DNA of 64,000 bases from Oscillatoria nigro-viridis PCC 7112. Lineage in GTDB: Bacteria > Cyanobacteriota > Cyanobacteriia > Cyanobacteriales > Microcoleaceae. Location of the stretch: assembly GCF_000317475.1 (NCBI RefSeq), contig NC_019763.1, positions 186,001 through 250,000 of the forward strand, read 5' to 3'. A program made the translations under genes and the position numbers. Positions 16,796 to 25,200 of the stretch are shown in pieces; the stretch's first letter is position 1; every line of letters starts with the position of its first letter. Under the pieces are notes generated by a model. The model ran no database searches and was not told the origin of the DNA. It saw nothing but the letters and a program-made list of their open reading frames with translations.

Positions 16796-19162
16796 TTAAG
16801 CTTGCAATTCGTTGCGGTCTTCTCGCGACTGTTCTTTACGTCCTGGCGAGGTATAGTTGTAGTCTTTAGATGCTTGAGAATCTCTAAATTGAGTTTTTTG
16901 TGGCTCTGGGGAGCCGACTACAGCTTCCATTTCTTCAACAGCAATGTGGCACTGCCGAACCTCTGGCGGCTTTCCTTTGACCAGAACGGCATCGAACACT
17001 TGTGCGTCACCTTGGCGGGGGTCAGTTCCTATCAATTGTTTTGACCCGTCAGGCAGATCCAGTATTTCAAATTCGTATTTGACTGCCCCGGTCGTGCCGT
17101 CTTCGCGACGCGATTCTTTCCAAGGAAACACTGGATCTTTTTCCCCGCTAAAGCGTTTGGGGAAGGTGTCCTGAAACTTTTCAACTAAAGCCTGGGCAGT
17201 TGCTAGCTTGTTGTATTCTTCTTCCGACTGAGGCAATTTGAAAATGGCTTCTCTTTCTTCGGGAGTTAGTTTGTCCCGATCCGGCTCAAATTTCCAGCGA
17301 TCGCCATTCTTGGTTCCCGAAAAAATTTCGGTATTATCGCTGCCTTTTACGACAACTTTAACTTCGTTGTTTTCAGCAGTTACATTCAAGCTGCCGCCAC
17401 CATCAAAAGCAATACCCGATTGGGGAGACTGCCCCGTAGCAAAAGCATAATTGACCAAGCAATCTGCTATAGTTTCTCGCTGCTGCTGTACTTTTGTTTG
17501 AGCTACCATTTTGCTAAGAAGATCCTCTGGTTCGCTTTCCTCCTTGTCGATACTGTTAGGTGCAGTAACGGTTGGCTGAACTTTTTGACGAGTTTCTGGC
17601 CCTTGTGAATTAGGATTAAATTCTGATTCAACAGGCATCTGAACGGTCATTTTATGTTCCAGTTTGTCAACGATACTTTCAAGGCGATCCAACCTCTTTG
17701 AGAGGTGGCCTAAATAGTCTTGAATTTGGTCTAGCTGTTCGCTGATGCTGGTATCTTTATCGAGCTGTAGAGGCTTAGATTTCTGGGAGTTTGGGTTGAG
17801 CTTGCTCTCTAGATCGCCAATCTTTTCGCCAATTTGAGCTGCCTTGGTTTCGGGATTGTTGATTTTAACTCCCTCGGTGACCTTGGCTTCAATGTCGCGA
17901 TCGCTTCTCTGAGGCTCGATCGTTTCCAATTCCTCTGGTTCAGTTGCAGCAGGCGGTTCTAATACCTGCTTAGCCCGTTCAGCCAGTTTTTCAGTGCGTG
18001 TATCTATCGCCTCTATGCCGGAAATGACATCAGCGTGTTTAGCACGAGTCGCAACTCGGTCGGCGCGATCGTTTAATGAGTCAATTTGTTCGAGAATTTT
18101 TTCGAGTTTTTCTGCCTGTTCCTTTTCCCTCGCTCGTTCAATGTAATCAATTAGATCCCCAATACTCTTGGCTCCAAGTAGACCCATTAAAGAGACAGTT
18201 TGGACGGTTAAGCCACTTACGGTTAATCCGTTAATTTCGCGTCCCATAGAAGCGACACTTGCACCTTGACGATCGGTTTCTTTTAGAACAGTTTCAAGGG
18301 TGTCAAGGAAGGGATATTTTGCGTCGGGCTGTTCAGTAAGTTTTTGCTCGATTTGTCCGTTACCCTTCTGATTTTGAACCCTGCGATTTTTAGCTATCTT
18401 GCCCAATACACCATTGGGGATAGGAGCATTCTCATCATCAGAAAATAGTTCTTCAATATTATCTTCTTCCTCCTTTTTTTGCGTTCTGCTGGTAGCATTC
18501 TTAGAAGCTACTGACTTTCCTAGCTGGCGTTTGGACTGCGATGACTTGCGAGTTTGCGTATGGTGGCTGGGAAAGTCTGCATCTTCTTCTAAATCGCTTA
18601 AGTCATCTTCCAATTCATCCTCTAGTTCTAAATCGCTTAAGTCATCTTCCAATTCATCATCTAGTTCTTCATCAAATTCTTCGGAAATGCCGTCCTCCTC
18701 TAATTCATCACTGGCATCCAGCCCGATTAAGTCCATAATTTGGGATGGAGTATAGTAATTGTTATTGTCTTTCGTTTCAACGCCAGCCTGTTTCAAATTT
18801 TTAACTAAATAGACACCGCTGGTTCTCTGGCTGGGGTCTTTAGTTAAATAGAAAACAAAGCCAGATACCTCGCCTCCTTTTCCTTCAGTAACTAAATCCA
18901 TGCTGACACTAGCTTTCTGATTGCCAGAATCATTGATTCTGTCGGGTCGTTTGTTGAAGGATTCAACGAAGTTTTTGAAATCTTCCCAGTCCTCAATGCC
19001 ACCTTCTTCTTGGATTGTTTCTATTGCAGCATCGAGGGTTTCCTGAATGTGTTCCAGTTTTTTGACGTGTTTGGGATCTGTGGCTGTTAGGACAGACCAA
19101 GTACGCTTTGGGGCAGAAAATTGTCTTTTGGAGTTGGGCTTAGTTGAGAGTTTTGCCGCCAT
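16796..19162 (-). CDS. Large acidic, coiled protein of the transfer operon, function unknown
   Basis: A 788-residue protein starting at an ATG with a near-perfect AGGAGGTGA. The N-terminal ~145 residues form a compact domain (LVTEGKGGEVSGFVFYLTKD). An extremely acidic stretch (about 152-196) follows, with a repeat of DELEDDLSDLE encoded by a 39-bp DNA duplication. A helical region (about 330-510) carries repeated heptad-like segments (EQLDQIQDYLGHLSKRLDRL). The C-terminal ~250 residues include a folded region (VVVKGSDNTEIFSGTKNGDR). I do not recognise a family. Lying between a MobC-like gene and the pilin candidate on one strand, it probably serves in transfer, for example as a scaffold or relaxosome-channel adaptor. 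That role is inferred. Confidence 0.5.
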   Translation of the reverse strand: MAAKLSTKPNSKRQFSAPKRTWSVLTATDPKHVKKLEHIQETLDAAIETIQEEGGIEDWEDFKNFVESFNKRPDRINDSGNQKASVSMDLVTEGKGGEVSGFVFYLTKDPSQRTSGVYLVKNLKQAGVETKDNNNYYTPSQIMDLIGLDASDELEEDGISEEFDEELDDELEDDLSDLELEDELEDDLSDLEEDADFPSHHTQTRKSSQSKRQLGKSVASKNATSRTQKKEEEDNIEELFSDDENAPIPNGVLGKIAKNRRVQNQKGNGQIEQKLTEQPDAKYPFLDTLETVLKETDRQGASVASMGREINGLTVSGLTVQTVSLMGLLGAKSIGDLIDYIERAREKEQAEKLEKILEQIDSLNDRADRVATRAKHADVISGIEAIDTRTEKLAERAKQVLEPPAATEPEELETIEPQRSDRDIEAKVTEGVKINNPETKAAQIGEKIGDLESKLNPNSQKSKPLQLDKDTSISEQLDQIQDYLGHLSKRLDRLESIVDKLEHKMTVQMPVESEFNPNSQGPETRQKVQPTVTAPNSIDKEESEPEDLLSKMVAQTKVQQQRETIADCLVNYAFATGQSPQSGIAFDGGGSLNVTAENNEVKVVVKGSDNTEIFSGTKNGDRWKFEPDRDKLTPEEREAIFKLPQSEEEYNKLATAQALVEKFQDTFPKRFSGEKDPVFPWKESRREDGTTGAVKYEFEILDLPDGSKQLIGTDPRQGDAQVFDAVLVKGKPPEVRQCHIAVEEMEAVVGSPEPQKTQFRDSQASKDYNYTSPGRKEQSREDRNELQA

Positions 19163-19272
19163 TCTTTCTCACCTCCTACGAGGAAAATTGAGGTTATCAT
19201 TAGGTTTGAGCTTGAACTTTCAGCAGCGCTTGAGATTGTCAAACAGGACTATTAGCTAGTTGAGCGATCGCT

Positions 19273-19695
19273 TTATTGGTAATCCACAAGCGGGGGTATT
19301 TGTTCGCAGGTTTCGCTCAAAAGTTCTCTCCTGACTTTCCCTCTTAGTTCTTGGTGATATTCGCCTAGCATTCTGCTGAATTTTTGCAGAACTTCTAGAC
19401 TTTGTTTGGGTAACTGCCCTGCTTTTACTGCTGTCTCTACACCTTTGGTCATTTGGCAAATGTGCGCGCTCATTTTTCGCAGTTGGACACAAGTTCCTTC
19501 ATTGATAGCGGGGACTGTGCGGTTAGGGCTAAAAGCGCGTTTGCGCAAGTAGTCAGACAGGTTTTTTTCACCTGCTTCTGCGACACGCTTCACTAAATCT
19601 GCCTTTTCAAAGGTGGTTAGGCGCACTCGGACTACTTCAGTCTTTCCGTTAGGTTTGGAAAGTTTGTTTTTGGGGAAACTTGCAGTTGTAAGCAC
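19273..19695 (-). CDS. MobC-like relaxosome accessory protein
   Basis: A 140-residue basic protein starting at GTG 19695. The N-terminal part has the ribbon-helix-helix pattern of mobilization proteins (VVRVRLTTFEKADLVKRVAE, then GEKNLSDYLRKRAF). A helical part follows, ending in LPKQSLEVLQKFSRMLGEY. Such MobC/TraJ-type proteins bind oriT and help the relaxase open the strand. A second, different protein of this type lies beside the relaxase at 43284. This one opens the transfer operon, 110 bp upstream of the acidic protein. Confidence 0.6.
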   Translation of the reverse strand: MLTTASFPKNKLSKPNGKTEVVRVRLTTFEKADLVKRVAEAGEKNLSDYLRKRAFSPNRTVPAINEGTCVQLRKMSAHICQMTKGVETAVKAGQLPKQSLEVLQKFSRMLGEYHQELRGKVRRELLSETCEQIPPLVDYQ

Positions 19696-20169
19696 ATCAA
19701 TTTTCTAGGGCTAACTAATGGTTTATTAAGGCCAAGTTAAACAGCAAGGGATTAGGTCAGAGCGGTTATTGGCATCAAGTTAACTTAATGCTGAGCAACC
19801 GATGCTCGCTACAATTTCCTGAACCTTGATGGCAAGGTTTGCGCCGTAATTCATCCATTGCTTTTATTGATTCAATTTTCAGCAATTCTGTTGGAGATGA
19901 GGCTGTTTCTTTCGGTTTATGTTTTGTTCGGTCACAAGTCGCATTAGTGAGAAGTTACCAGAGCAGTTTCTATCATCCAGATGGCTGATGGGAGGGTGAA
20001 TACTGCGGATTGGATTGCTTGTAGCCTTTGACTATGTTGTTGTTTGAAAGTTGGCAAAGTGCATCATTGTTGAGTATGGTTTGCAGCCAATCGTACTTTG
20101 TTGTTGAGGACGGTTTCTGGTTTGCGATCGCCGTCGCTCAACAAAGTCTTAATATTTCGTGCTGGAAGT
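19696..20169. other. Intergenic region, no gene seen
   Basis: 474 bp upstream of the transfer operon without a supported gene. It should hold the promoter of the leftward operon. I saw no clear -35/-10 pair, no terminator and no strong repeat. Confidence 0.4.
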
Positions 20170-20427
20170 TTAAGCAAGTCTGAGTTGATATTCCCAGAAG
20201 AATCGCTCTGTATTGTTCGGGGTGCGACACAAGTATTTCCAAATGTCCAAGTGTGTGTCCATTGCCAAACCTATGACGATATAAGATTCTTCATTGTCTG
20301 TCACTGCATCCCCAAAGTTAAAATCCGGTTGCGCCCAATGGTCAGGCAGGGCGATCGCATTCGCTTCAGGGGCAGTAGTATTGGTTGGATGCGATATTTC
20401 AGTGGGCGTGTAGTGTTTTTGTGGCAT
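20170..20427 (-). CDS. Small hypothetical protein
   Basis: 85 residues with a natural-looking composition: polar Pro/Thr-rich start, then DHWAQPDFNFGDAV, EESYIVIGLAMDTHLDIW and ERFFWEYQLRLA. The pattern of a positioned FGDAV followed by a beta strand suggests a small domain, possibly a plasmid-borne conserved hypothetical. The opposite-strand frame (20098-20508) has a poorer, Cys/Arg-rich composition and is rejected. Function is unknown. Confidence 0.45.
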   Translation of the reverse strand: MPQKHYTPTEISHPTNTTAPEANAIALPDHWAQPDFNFGDAVTDNEESYIVIGLAMDTHLDIWKYLCRTPNNTERFFWEYQLRLA

Positions 20428-20720
20428 TTGGTCAATTTTAAGAGTAAGCGATCGTCCTGCTTACTGGCGGTAGCCAGAGGAAAGGTATTCGTCAGCTACT
20501 TGTGCTGAAGCGAATATATGTCGTTGCCTTTTGCACAAATTCTGACAATTGGGCGATTTGGGCGATTTACTCATTTTTACCCCCCTATAACGTCTATTTG
20601 ACATGGCTTGCTATGCGACTGGCGCACTAACTAGGAGGATTTAAGAGGTGTTGGAGTACAAAAAATCTATTTAAAAGCAGCGAAATTTAATTTAACTTAA
20701 TTAAGATTTGTGAAATTTGG

Positions 20721-20800
20721 AGGAAAATTTAGGAAATATTAGGGAGAAGTAGGAGATATTAGGGAATATTAGGGAATATTAGGAAACAGAAGGGTTAAAA
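20721..20800. repeat. Eight phased decamers, AGGRAATATT type
   Basis: From 20721 each ten bases begin with AGG: AGGAAAATTT, AGGAAATATT, AGGGAGAAGT, AGGAGATATT, AGGGAATATT twice, AGGAAACAGA and AGGGTTAAAA. The 10-bp period keeps every unit on one helical face. There is no open frame across it. Short phased repeats of 10-11 bp are what ParR-type adaptors bind in plasmid centromeres. Other roles, such as a bent-DNA or operator array, are equally possible. Confidence 0.65.
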
Positions 20801-21228
20801 TATAAAGATTTTTGTAGCCCTCAGTAACAATTGTAGTGTTGTTTCTTCTCACAAAAAGTTGCACCCTCTGTGTGGAGAATGCAACTCGCGCTTATTGCTG
20901 GCAGGCATTACTTCTTAGAAGAACCTGACCTTTGTCATAATATCAGTGGGGTTAGTACCTGGACCAGCGAGGCAACAGAGCGGATTAAGATAGCGATCGC
21001 TAAAATGAGTCAGCGGATTTAGGCTACATCCCTCTAGCTATTGAGACTTGCGATTATGCCTTATCCATTGCTACAGAATTAGGCATCCCATTAGCCCAAG
21101 AATGTCAGGAGTTGAAAGAAAAATTGCTGAGCGAACAAACATAAACTGTGACGAATCAGTGGCAAATGTTTAATAGGAGAGTAAAGAGGGATATTTATCA
21201 AAATGACTAAATGCGATCGCTCCCATTT
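20801..21228. other. Mostly non-coding stretch with a gene remnant
   Basis: Between the decamer array and xisI there is no intact gene. A 43-codon remnant lies at 21016-21144. The rest has frequent stops in all frames. No promoter stands out. Confidence 0.4.
21016..21144 (+). pseudogene. C-terminal remnant of a TPR-type protein
   Basis: An open frame without a start codon reads DLGYIPLAIETCDYALSIAT, then ELGIPLAQECQELKEKLLSE and a stop. The pattern A...CD.AL.IATELGIPLA.EC..LKE is typical of the last tetratricopeptide repeat of large cyanobacterial TPR/NB-ARC or CHAT-associated proteins. The rest of such a gene is missing, so this is a leftover of deletion or recombination. Confidence 0.4.
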
Positions 21229-21549
21229 TCAACTGACAGCAAACTCAGTAAATTTTCGTTTATAGGGAGCTTTAAACGCTAAAACTATATCTAGCTTAGG
21301 AACTCCAGCTTCTACTAATTCGTTAGCGACTCCGATTTCTGTACCATCCCGTTCGATCCAAATTTTGCCATCTTTTATTTCCACGTAAATGATACAGCCA
21401 AATACTCGTGTTAAATCTTGCCAACCAATATTAAGAACTTGATAGCGATCGCGTTCCGTATCAAATATCAGTTGGACTTCAGTCTGGCTATTTGACCGAT
21501 TTTTGGCATGACTTTTAAGAATTGTTTGCACTACTTCACGGTAATTCAT
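21229..21549 (-). CDS. xisI: XisI family protein
   Basis: Starting at the ATG at 21549 the product has 106 residues and begins MNYREVVQTILKSHA. It has the XisI signature: a YQVLNIGWQDLTRVFGCIIY core, KIWIERDGTEIGVANELV, and a C-terminal VPKLDIVLAFKAP segment. The start overlaps the xisH stop in ATGA, with GGAAGGA just upstream, so this ATG is better than the one nine bases earlier. XisI was named from Anabaena fdxN-element excision, where it acts with XisH as a controlling factor. Most cyanobacterial copies are scattered pairs of unknown role. No recombinase (XisF) is near. Confidence 0.9.
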   Translation of the reverse strand: MNYREVVQTILKSHAKNRSNSQTEVQLIFDTERDRYQVLNIGWQDLTRVFGCIIYVEIKDGKIWIERDGTEIGVANELVEAGVPKLDIVLAFKAPYKRKFTEFAVS

Positions 21550-21962
21550 TCCTTCCATAGAACAATATCCTCTCGTTCGGGGTTAAAAATAAGCAATTTG
21601 AGTTGATGTTCTGCAATTACTCTTTGAATAAATTTACGACTAAAAAATTCATCGTAAATATCAACTGTAATTGCTAAATACAAAGTTCTCTCTGGCTCTG
21701 TCAATCTCAAGGCTGAACGGTAGTTGAGGCATTGACCAAGTGCTATGTGAAACTCAGTCACGTCTGACGCTCCTAGAAAAGATTTTACCTCTACTGCTAT
21801 CTTTTGACCAGTTTTTTCAGCAGCTAGGATTCTCTCTGCTGCTAAGTCTATGTAAAAATCAATATCCTCAGCTTGAATAAATAGAGGATCGTCTGTAATT
21901 GTCCACCCATCTTTTTCGAGAGATGTTTTAACTGTATTGTGAAAGAAATCTTTAGCTGACAT
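21546..21962 (-). CDS. xisH: XisH family protein (PD-(D/E)XK nuclease-like fold)
   Basis: 138 residues. The start MSAKDFFHNTVKTSLEKDGW, the acidic residue in DIDFYIDLAAERILAAEKTG and the EVK motif in KIAVEVKSFLGASDVTEFHI match XisH. This family has the core of the PD-(D/E)XK nuclease fold (Asp, then Glu-x-Lys). It is co-translated with xisI. The pair travels horizontally among cyanobacteria. Whether it controls excision of an element here or behaves as a small endonuclease/partner module is open. Confidence 0.9.
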   Translation of the reverse strand: MSAKDFFHNTVKTSLEKDGWTITDDPLFIQAEDIDFYIDLAAERILAAEKTGQKIAVEVKSFLGASDVTEFHIALGQCLNYRSALRLTEPERTLYLAITVDIYDEFFSRKFIQRVIAEHQLKLLIFNPEREDIVLWKE

Positions 21963-22281
21963 TAAGAAACTTTGTTTTCAAGCTAATTGTTAGGATAGCA
22001 CAAGTATACTACAGAGATTTGCGAAGCGAAGCGTTCGTCTAGGACGAGGGTAAAAAGTGGTTTAAGTATAATCCATAACATACTTTTAGCTGTGCGTACA
22101 ACAGAAGTCAATGGAAAATTTTCCATTGACTCCTAGGCGATCGCCCCCTAATATCAATTCCGGTTACACCGGAATGATGATCCGTGGTCCGTGGTCGGTG
22201 GGGGAATGTGGAATTATTGACCTTGACTTTATCATTCCCATCCAACCGGAAACGATATAAAACCCAGCCACCCCCACTCGA
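21963..22281. other. Intergenic region with two palindromes
   Basis: 319 bp between the polymerase-like gene and xisH, both leftward. It contains a copy of the 20-bp palindrome (22109-22128, extended to 24 bp) and the inverted repeat ATTCCGGT/ACCGGAAT (22157-22175). No gene is seen. The xisH promoter must lie here. Neither hairpin has a T-tract, so a rho-independent terminator is not evident. Confidence 0.5.
22109..22128. repeat. CAATGG palindrome, copy 1
   Basis: Perfect 20-bp palindrome CAATGGAAAATTTTCCATTG, with symmetry extending two bases further on each side (22107-22130). The same core recurs at 26634, 30604 (imperfect), 41960, 43816 (one mismatch), 43888 and 44113 (one mismatch). Confidence 0.85.
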
Positions 22282-25200
22282 CTAAACCATTTCCAACTCC
22301 CTCGGTTTCGATTCAGTCGCAGGCATGAGAGTAGTTCGGGACTGGGCCAAATCTTTTTCCCGTTCTACAATCATCTCTTGAAAACGAGCCGCTGCTTGCT
22401 CTGTCAGGGGAATTTGAACCTCCCCGGTGTGAACGTTGGCTTTAAACACGGTGCGCTTGGACTCGTTTCTGACAAAGCAATCCCCGTTCGGCTGCACGTA
22501 AGCCGTCCATTGGTTGTCGCCAAACTTGAAGTGTTGGGTACTATCGGAAGGAAGGTGCAACTGCGATCGCCGTTGCTTGTATGTTTCCGACACGACGCTA
22601 AAGAGCGTGTCTTGCAGAGAAAGCCGCCAGTTTTCAGCTTTAGCGTTAGTGGTGTCGCCCTTTCCGTTATTAACTGCCGTTTCTGGTTTTGAAGCAGGTT
22701 CTTGTTGGAATTTTGGCGGTTGGTACGTGCTACTGTTTTGAGCGATTCCGTTTGGGCGGATCGCTGAGCGAATCGCGTTTCCCGCAGGCTTCGCCAAATC
22801 AGAAGTCTGAGATACTTCAGGTGAATCGATCGATGGCAATTGAATTTCAGGCAACCGAATCGATTCGCGATCGACTTTCAGCATAACTGACCTGCCGCTT
22901 TTGTCGGGGGAAAGCGTCGCCTCAAAAGTGGTTCCAGGGGGAAATTTAGGACTTTCAGGGGAAAATGTACCCAAGTTTTTCGCGTCTAACTGGATAATGG
23001 GAGTGCCTTGAAATCGGTAATATTTCTCGTGAGTGGGAGGTAAGTTTATCGTTCCCACTTGCAGAGTTACTTTCCGATCCTTCCATTTTGACTTGGAGAA
23101 ATCTTCCTCTGAGTAATCGTTATCGGGATGTTTGACATTGACTACTTCTATTTGATTTACCCGATAATTTGACAAAGCATCGGAGATTTCATCCATGAAT
23201 AATTTGTAGACAAGTGCGCCTCTACCTGCTTTATCTTGAGACTCAATCCACCGACAATCGACGGGAGGGACGATGAGGAGTCTGGTTTCATTACCGGAGT
23301 AGTTTGTTACCTTCAAAGAGTCGGTGTCGATATGGTCGTTGGAATTATCTCCATATTTGCCATCTAGTTTCGCCACCATGCTCTGGGGTAAGTTTTTGAA
23401 GGCGAATTCAACTAACGGCAATTCGGGATGAGCAGTAGCTTCATATTCAATCCCTTTGCTATCGAGTGCGTCTTTCCATTGGTTAGGAAGGTCAATGGTT
23501 CTGCCGTCTTTAGTTTTCACTTTCTGGAAAGGAACTTGCAGGACGTAGACATCTCGCGGTAAGGCTTCGTGGACCAATTCGTAGTCTTCTTGTAGGGAAA
23601 AGGTAATTTCCAAATCCTCTGCTACCTTCTGGCAAATTGTCCGGTGTTTGCTCAGGTTATCGGAAGTGTGGGTAGCTTGGAATAAGGCATGAGCAGCCCT
23701 GGTTTTTCTTTCAGGAGTCTCCCAAATTTCGTCAATCTCCGCTCGATAACTGTCATAAAGTTTGCCCATTTCCTCTTTTCGAGCTTTGATATCGCTGCCA
23801 GTGCGATCGTAGATAATGCTTTTGTCCTCTTGAAAGCGCTGCACCAGGTCTTTCGCCCATTGTAATTCGTTTTCTTCCCAATGCAGGTCATTTTCTTTGC
23901 TGTGTCGGTACTGGATTCCTCTCTCTACTAAGGCATTTTTGTACTCATAGGAAACGTGCAATTCCTTCCCTTCTTTTTCATACTCAATGCCTGCTGCATC
24001 CAGTTGCTGGCGATTGTCTTTCGACACGATTAAATGAGCCGGAATTGGGGGAAGAATGTGCTGAAATTCATCTCGGTTGCGCTGGATGAGCCGCGTCTGT
24101 TCCCAATAAGGGTTAACGGCCTCTTTGGCTAAGACGTAAACAGGATTGGGAAAGTCGGCGGGCATGGGAAATTGTTTGTACAGTCGCTCGTCTCCTTTGT
24201 ACTGGAAAAAGTAAGTGCAGCTTTTGTGTTTGTCGCACCATTCATCTACTTTTTCTAGTAAAGTGTCGGGATTTAGATTTGTTTTCTCTTTCACTTCTTT
24301 GGCATCTTTACCCCGCAGCGAGTTTTTCTGGTAGTCAACTTCGTACTGTTCCATGATGCTGAGAGCAGCGATAAATCGCTTTTGCTGCTTGAGAAATAGC
24401 TTTTCATCTTCCCCGGGGTTGGGGAGTGCTGCTGCTACTTTGCCAATGGCTAAAGCGACGATTCCGACTTCATTTTGAGAGCTGGCAACTCCAATTTGTT
24501 CTAGGGTGGTAAATTTGCGTTGACCTGCTTTAACTTTACCTTCTCTGACTTCGGGGTCGTCTTCTCGATACCGAGCTTTAGTATAGGGAACTTTCTCCGC
24601 TTGTACCACTTCTCCGAAGTCAAATAATCCGTCTTGTGCTGGTAAGATTTGTTTGGCAATTTGAGGGATTTTTTGAGATTCGATGCCAAACGGTTCGTCA
24701 CCGTCAAAGTCTCCTTGATGGAACTTTTCTAAGTCTTTGGGATTGAACCAAATTACCCCTTTGATTTTCGACATGACAGCACGGGTTTCCTCTGGAATAT
24801 TTTCCAGGTTTTTTGCGTGTACATTTTGATATATCCTCAGACCATCTTTGTTGAGAATTGGGAATCGACCTTGAACGCATTCTCCTTCTTCTAAATGGTT
24901 AGCGCAAACCGTGCCTTTGGGTAAATCTTCGCAGGGTAGAGCCATTGCAGAAGTCATTGATAAAGCTCCCCTGGTTGCCAGATTTCGCCATTTGGATGCC
25001 AGCCACCTTTCTGCCATATTGGTGAATTCGGGACTGCCTATCATCAGTCCGAATTTGTCGGCTTTGAGCATCTGGATGTCCTGTCTTTCCCGCTTTTTAT
25101 CCTCGGTATTTTCCTCGCTGTCACCGTTAATTTCGTCGTTACTTGTAGTTGATAGTTTTTCCTGCTGTTCTTTAAGTTTTCTTTCGTTCAAACGCGCTAA

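Noticed and set aside
18399-18755. Ser-rich plus-strand frame
   Set aside because: It is the antisense of the Asp/Glu/Leu-rich repeat of the 788-residue protein.
20098-20508. Plus-strand frame of 136 residues
   Set aside because: Cys/Arg/Val-rich content typical of an antisense shadow. The opposite strand (20170-20427) reads more naturally.
22157-22175. Hairpin ATTCCGGT/ACCGGAAT as a rho-independent terminator of the polymerase-like gene
   Set aside because: It lacks a T-tract on the relevant strand and lies about 110 bp past the stop. Recorded only as an inverted repeat.
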